Shown: in pieces, positions 5,796 to 8,471 of the stretch | Layout: each line of letters opens with the position of its first letter | Position numbering within the stretch: position 1 is the stretch's first letter | DNA from: Chloroflexota bacterium | GTDB lineage: Bacteria > Chloroflexota > Dehalococcoidia > UBA1127 > JACQUN01 | Assembly (NCBI GenBank): GCA_016210285.1 | Contig: JACQUN010000148.1 | Location: 1-8,471, forward strand | Length of the DNA: 8,471 bases | Reading direction: 5' to 3' | The notes under the pieces: generated by a model | What the model was told of the DNA's origin: nothing | Database searches by the model: none | The model's input: only the letters and a program-made list of their open reading frames with translations | Made by a program: the position numbers and the translations under genes

Positions 5796-6992
5796 ATGGC
5801 GGATATGGCATTAGAGGGGGTCAGGGTTGTTGACCTGACCCACTTCATCGCGGGGCCCTACTGCACCAAGCTCATGGCCGACTACGGGGCCGAGGTCATC
5901 AAGGTCGAGCCCCCCTGGGGCGAAGTATCCCGGCGCTTCGGCCCCTTCCCTGGCGACATCCCCGACCCGGAGAGGAGCGGCATCTTCCTTTTCCTCAACA
6001 CCGACAAGAAGGGCATCACCCTGAACCTGAAGACGGAGAAGGGGAAGGCCCTCCTGAAAGACCTGGTGCGAGATGCGGACATCCTCGTGGAAAGCTATGA
6101 GCCCAGGGTGCTGCCCTCCCTGAGGCTGGACTACAAGACCCTCCGTCAGGTCAACCCGCGCCTGGTCATGACCTCCATCAGCAACTTCGGGCAGAGCGGC
6201 CCCTACCGGAACTACAAGGCCACGGAGATTGTGGAGGCGGCCCTGGGGGGGAACATGTCCCTGAGCGGGGACTATGAACGAGAGCCCATCAAACACGGCA
6301 TCTCCCTCTCCCAGTTCTTCGCAGGGCTCAACGCCCTTATCGCTTCCCTGGCAGCCATCTACGTCCAGCGGAGCGATGCCATCGGCCAACACATTGACGT
6401 GAGCATCATGGAGAGCGTCGCGGCCTCCATCCCCTACGCCATCAACCAGTACACCTACCTGGGGGCCATCTGGCGGCGCGCGCCGAAGAACAGGCCAGTC
6501 TTCGGGATGGACCTCTGGCCCTGCAAAGACGGGCACATCGGGATGTCTGTCATCCGCAGCACGGATATGGCCGATGTGGCGGCATTCCTGGAGGAGCCAG
6601 CCCTGGAAGACCCGAAGTACGCGACAGCCGAGGGTCGGGTCAAGTACAGCCATGAGATTGAGCAACTGGTGTTGAAGAAGTACCTGGACTGGAACAAGAG
6701 GGAGTTCTTCAACCGCGCCCACGAGTGGCGCTTCATGGCCAGCATGGAGATCCTCCCCACGGAGCTGGTGGAGTGCGAGCAGCTCCAGGCCAGGGAGTAC
6801 TTCCGACCGCTCACGCACCCCAAGGCGGGGACTCTTCCCTACCCCGGCGAGGTGATGGGTCTGACGGAAACCCCTGTCCAGCTTCGCTCTGCTGCCCCGC
6901 TCCTGGGACAGCACAACGAAGAGGTATTTTGCGGGCGGCTGGGCTACTCCCGCCAGGAGCTGAGCCAACTCCGGCAGATGGGGGTCATCTAG
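5796..6992 (+). CDS. CaiB/BaiF (class III) CoA-transferase, Gln at the catalytic Asp position
   Basis: 398 residues, the normal length for class III CoA-transferases, which move CoA between carboxylic acids in the cytoplasm. Family landmarks: LEGVRVVDLTHFIAGPYC (6-23), LMADYGAEVIKVEPP (26-40), a GITLNLKTEKGK stretch (73-84), FGQSGPY (131-137), GQHIDVSIMES and the C-terminal LRQMGVI. Aligning from the conserved GQ back to the active-site segment of formyl-CoA transferase puts Q173 (LSQFFAG, codon 6312-6314) where the nucleophilic aspartate (Asp169 there) is expected. No other Asp lies in that segment. It may therefore not form the usual aspartyl-CoA intermediate alone. A partner with the Asp is encoded 24 bases downstream. 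AAGGAGG (5779-5785) lies 10 bases before the ATG at 5796; ATG 5805 is a less well-spaced alternative. Substrate acids are unknown. Confidence 0.9.
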   Translation: MADMALEGVRVVDLTHFIAGPYCTKLMADYGAEVIKVEPPWGEVSRRFGPFPGDIPDPERSGIFLFLNTDKKGITLNLKTEKGKALLKDLVRDADILVESYEPRVLPSLRLDYKTLRQVNPRLVMTSISNFGQSGPYRNYKATEIVEAALGGNMSLSGDYEREPIKHGISLSQFFAGLNALIASLAAIYVQRSDAIGQHIDVSIMESVAASIPYAINQYTYLGAIWRRAPKNRPVFGMDLWPCKDGHIGMSVIRSTDMADVAAFLEEPALEDPKYATAEGRVKYSHEIEQLVLKKYLDWNKREFFNRAHEWRFMASMEILPTELVECEQLQAREYFRPLTHPKAGTLPYPGEVMGLTETPVQLRSAAPLLGQHNEEVFCGRLGYSRQELSQLRQMGVI

Positions 6993-7016
6993 CCTGCCAC
7001 CGTGAGGTAAGAAACT

Positions 7017-8393
7017 ATGCCCAAGCTACCACTGGAAGGTATCCGCATCATCGAGGCCTCCGACGCCTTGGCCCTGCCCCATGGTATGCATGCCCTGGGA
7101 GACCTGGGCGCCGAGGTGATCCAGGTGGAGCACTGCGGGCGGGTGAACTTCTTCCGCCTCAGCGCCCCCTTCCCCGAGAACGAGGCCGGCGAGAGCTTCT
7201 GGAACCGTGCGGGAAGCTTCAACCAGTGGAACCGCAACAAGATGAGCCTGACCCTGGACCTGAACGCCGAGCAGGGCAAGGCCATCTTCAAGCGCCTGGT
7301 GGCCATCTCCGACGTGGTGGCCGAGAACTTTACGGCGCGCGTGATGAAGAACTTCGGCCTGGACTACCCGGTGCTACGGGAGATCAAGCAGGACCTCATC
7401 ATGCTCTCCAACACCGGGTATGGACACACTGGGCCCTGGCGCAACTATGTGGGCATGGCCCAGGTCGTGGAGGCAGCGACCACGGCCTCCATGACCGGCT
7501 ACCCCGACGGTGGCCCCACCAAGGCGGCCCAGTCTCCCATGGACCTGGTGGCAAGCTGGAACATGGCCGCAGCCGTGGTCATGGCGCTGCTCCATCGGCA
7601 GCGCACCGGCAAGGGCCAGTGGATTGACCACTCGATGCTCCAGGCGGGAGTGCCCACCATCGCCGAGGCCTTCATGGACGCGGTGATGAACCAGCGCAAC
7701 CGCCACCGCATGGGGAACCGGGACCCCTACTTCGTGCCCCAGGGGTGCTACCCCTGCAAAGGGGACGACGAGTGGGTGGTCATCTCGGTCACCAACGATG
7801 CCGATTGGGAGCACCTGTGCCGGGCTATGGAGCGCCCCGAGCTCATCGAGGATCCGAGGTTCGCCACCGTCCTGGACCGCCACCGGAACCACGACGAGCT
7901 CGACCGCCTCCTCTCCGCGTGGACCAGGGGGCGGGACAAGTACGAGGTGATGCACACCCTCCAGCGAGCCGGTGTCGCCGCTGGGGCGCTCCTCAGCACC
8001 AAGGGGCTCCTCCTTGACCCCCACCTGAAGGCGCGCCGCTTCTTCGAGAAGCTGACCCATGTGCCTGAGAGCGGGGTCGGCACCCGCCCCTACGCCACCC
8101 GTCCCTATAAGTTCTCCGCCACCCCGCCGCGCATCCGATTTGCCACGCCTCCCCTGGGCTACCACAACGAGTACGTCCTGGTCAACCTGTTGGGCATGGA
8201 CGCCGAGCAGGTACGCGAGATGGAGGCGGAGCATGTCATAGGCCGGGCGGCGTGGGAGACAGAGAAGGAGAACGGGAAGACAGTGTACCGCCGTCCAACC
8301 TTCAGGACACCGCCTCAGCCGCTGGAGGAGATGAAGGCCAAGGGGAATATCCAGGACTACGACCCCAACTACAAGGAGATCCTGGGAATCTAG
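7017..8393 (+). CDS. CaiB/BaiF (class III) CoA-transferase with catalytic Asp
   Basis: 458 residues, somewhat longer than the usual 390-430. Landmarks: LEGIRIIEASDALALPHGMHALGDLGAEVIQVE (5-38), LTLDLNAEQGK (78-88), YGHTGPWRNY (135-144) and RTGKGQWIDHSML. D176 in SPMDLVAS (codon 7542-7544) aligns with the nucleophilic Asp of formyl-CoA transferase, so this protein has the residue its upstream neighbour lacks. The last 45 or so residues (after about 410) are charged and Pro-rich and go beyond the usual C-terminus. GAGG (7004-7007) precedes the ATG by 9 bases, and the gene is almost certainly co-transcribed with the first CoA-transferase. Heteromeric class III enzymes are known (benzylsuccinate CoA-transferase BbsEF), so the two may form one enzyme; independent homodimers remain possible. 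The TAG stop overlaps the start of the repeat at the window end. Confidence 0.9.
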   Translation: MPKLPLEGIRIIEASDALALPHGMHALGDLGAEVIQVEHCGRVNFFRLSAPFPENEAGESFWNRAGSFNQWNRNKMSLTLDLNAEQGKAIFKRLVAISDVVAENFTARVMKNFGLDYPVLREIKQDLIMLSNTGYGHTGPWRNYVGMAQVVEAATTASMTGYPDGGPTKAAQSPMDLVASWNMAAAVVMALLHRQRTGKGQWIDHSMLQAGVPTIAEAFMDAVMNQRNRHRMGNRDPYFVPQGCYPCKGDDEWVVISVTNDADWEHLCRAMERPELIEDPRFATVLDRHRNHDELDRLLSAWTRGRDKYEVMHTLQRAGVAAGALLSTKGLLLDPHLKARRFFEKLTHVPESGVGTRPYATRPYKFSATPPRIRFATPPLGYHNEYVLVNLLGMDAEQVREMEAEHVIGRAAWETEKENGKTVYRRPTFRTPPQPLEEMKAKGNIQDYDPNYKEILGI

Positions 8394-8471
8394 CAGGCTG
8401 CTGAAAAAGAAGTGGCCAGAGGCGCGAAGCCCCTTTGACGGGGGTCTGGGGGTGTCCCCCAGATACAATTC
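8392..8471 (+). repeat. Partial MITE-like interspersed element (5' part)
   Basis: This is the complementary half of the element at 1-81. It starts with the inverted end AGCAGGCTGCTGAAAAA (8392-8408) and includes a hairpin with 8-bp arms, TCTGGGGG / CCCCCAGA (8445-8452 and 8456-8463) around TGT. It then runs into the 15 bases shared with window positions 1-15 before the window stops. The hairpin lies about 50 bases after the last stop codon but lacks a T tract; it might still help to end transcription. Confidence 0.6.

Noticed and set aside
5811..6968. A 385-residue minus-strand open frame opposite the first CoA-transferase (and a similar one at 7374-8468 opposite the second)
   Set aside because: Both mirror conserved genes in the phase expected for GC-rich codon use and have no recognisable protein features.
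1..8471. The 15-base end overlap as evidence of a circular plasmid
   Set aside because: The overlap is short, ends in a mismatch and lies in a repeated element. No replication, partition or mobilisation gene is present.

Overview
The window is high-GC bacterial DNA, densely packed with seven genes, all on the + strand. Nothing in it identifies a taxon directly. The mix of divergent LeuCD-type hydro-lyase, ThDP enzyme and paired CaiB-type CoA-transferases, together with two families of short interspersed repeats, reminds me of uncultured Chloroflexota (Dehalococcoidia/SAR202-like) metagenome sequence. That placement is inference from memory and is weak.

Layout. Positions 1-81 are the end portion of a short interspersed element (MITE-like). 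After a leader of about 130 bases comes a first co-directional block: large subunit (215-1471) and small subunit (1583-2122) of an aconitase/isopropylmalate-dehydratase-type hydro-lyase, then a ThDP-dependent enzyme of the benzoylformate decarboxylase type (2286-3962), a six-helix membrane protein of unknown function (4015-4722) and a class I SAM methyltransferase (4737-5537). Gaps of 111, 163, 52 and 14 bases separate them, and three of these contain GC-rich stem-loops. A 258-base non-coding gap (5538-5795) carries a second repeat family. A second block follows: two adjacent class III (CaiB/BaiF) CoA-transferase genes (5796-6992 and 7017-8393), 24 bases apart. The window closes inside another copy of the first element (8392-8471), starting at the stop codon of the last gene.

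Function. The first block has the chemistry to (de)hydrate or isomerise a branched hydroxy-acid (LeuCD-like) and to decarboxylate or carboligate a 2-oxo acid (ThDP enzyme). The second block has the chemistry to make CoA thioesters of carboxylic acids by CoA exchange. Together they look like a catabolic or accessory carboxylic-acid module, but no dehydrogenase is present, so the pathway is incomplete here and the substrates cannot be named. Several active-site positions depart from the well-studied relatives: the first CoA-transferase has Gln where the catalytic Asp belongs while its neighbour keeps Asp, the ThDP enzyme has Phe where benzoylformate decarboxylase has His281, and the small hydro-lyase subunit has SSRPGA where LeuD/aconitase has SSREHA. 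These point to a substrate outside the textbook set, or to a heteromeric CoA-transferase with one active subunit.
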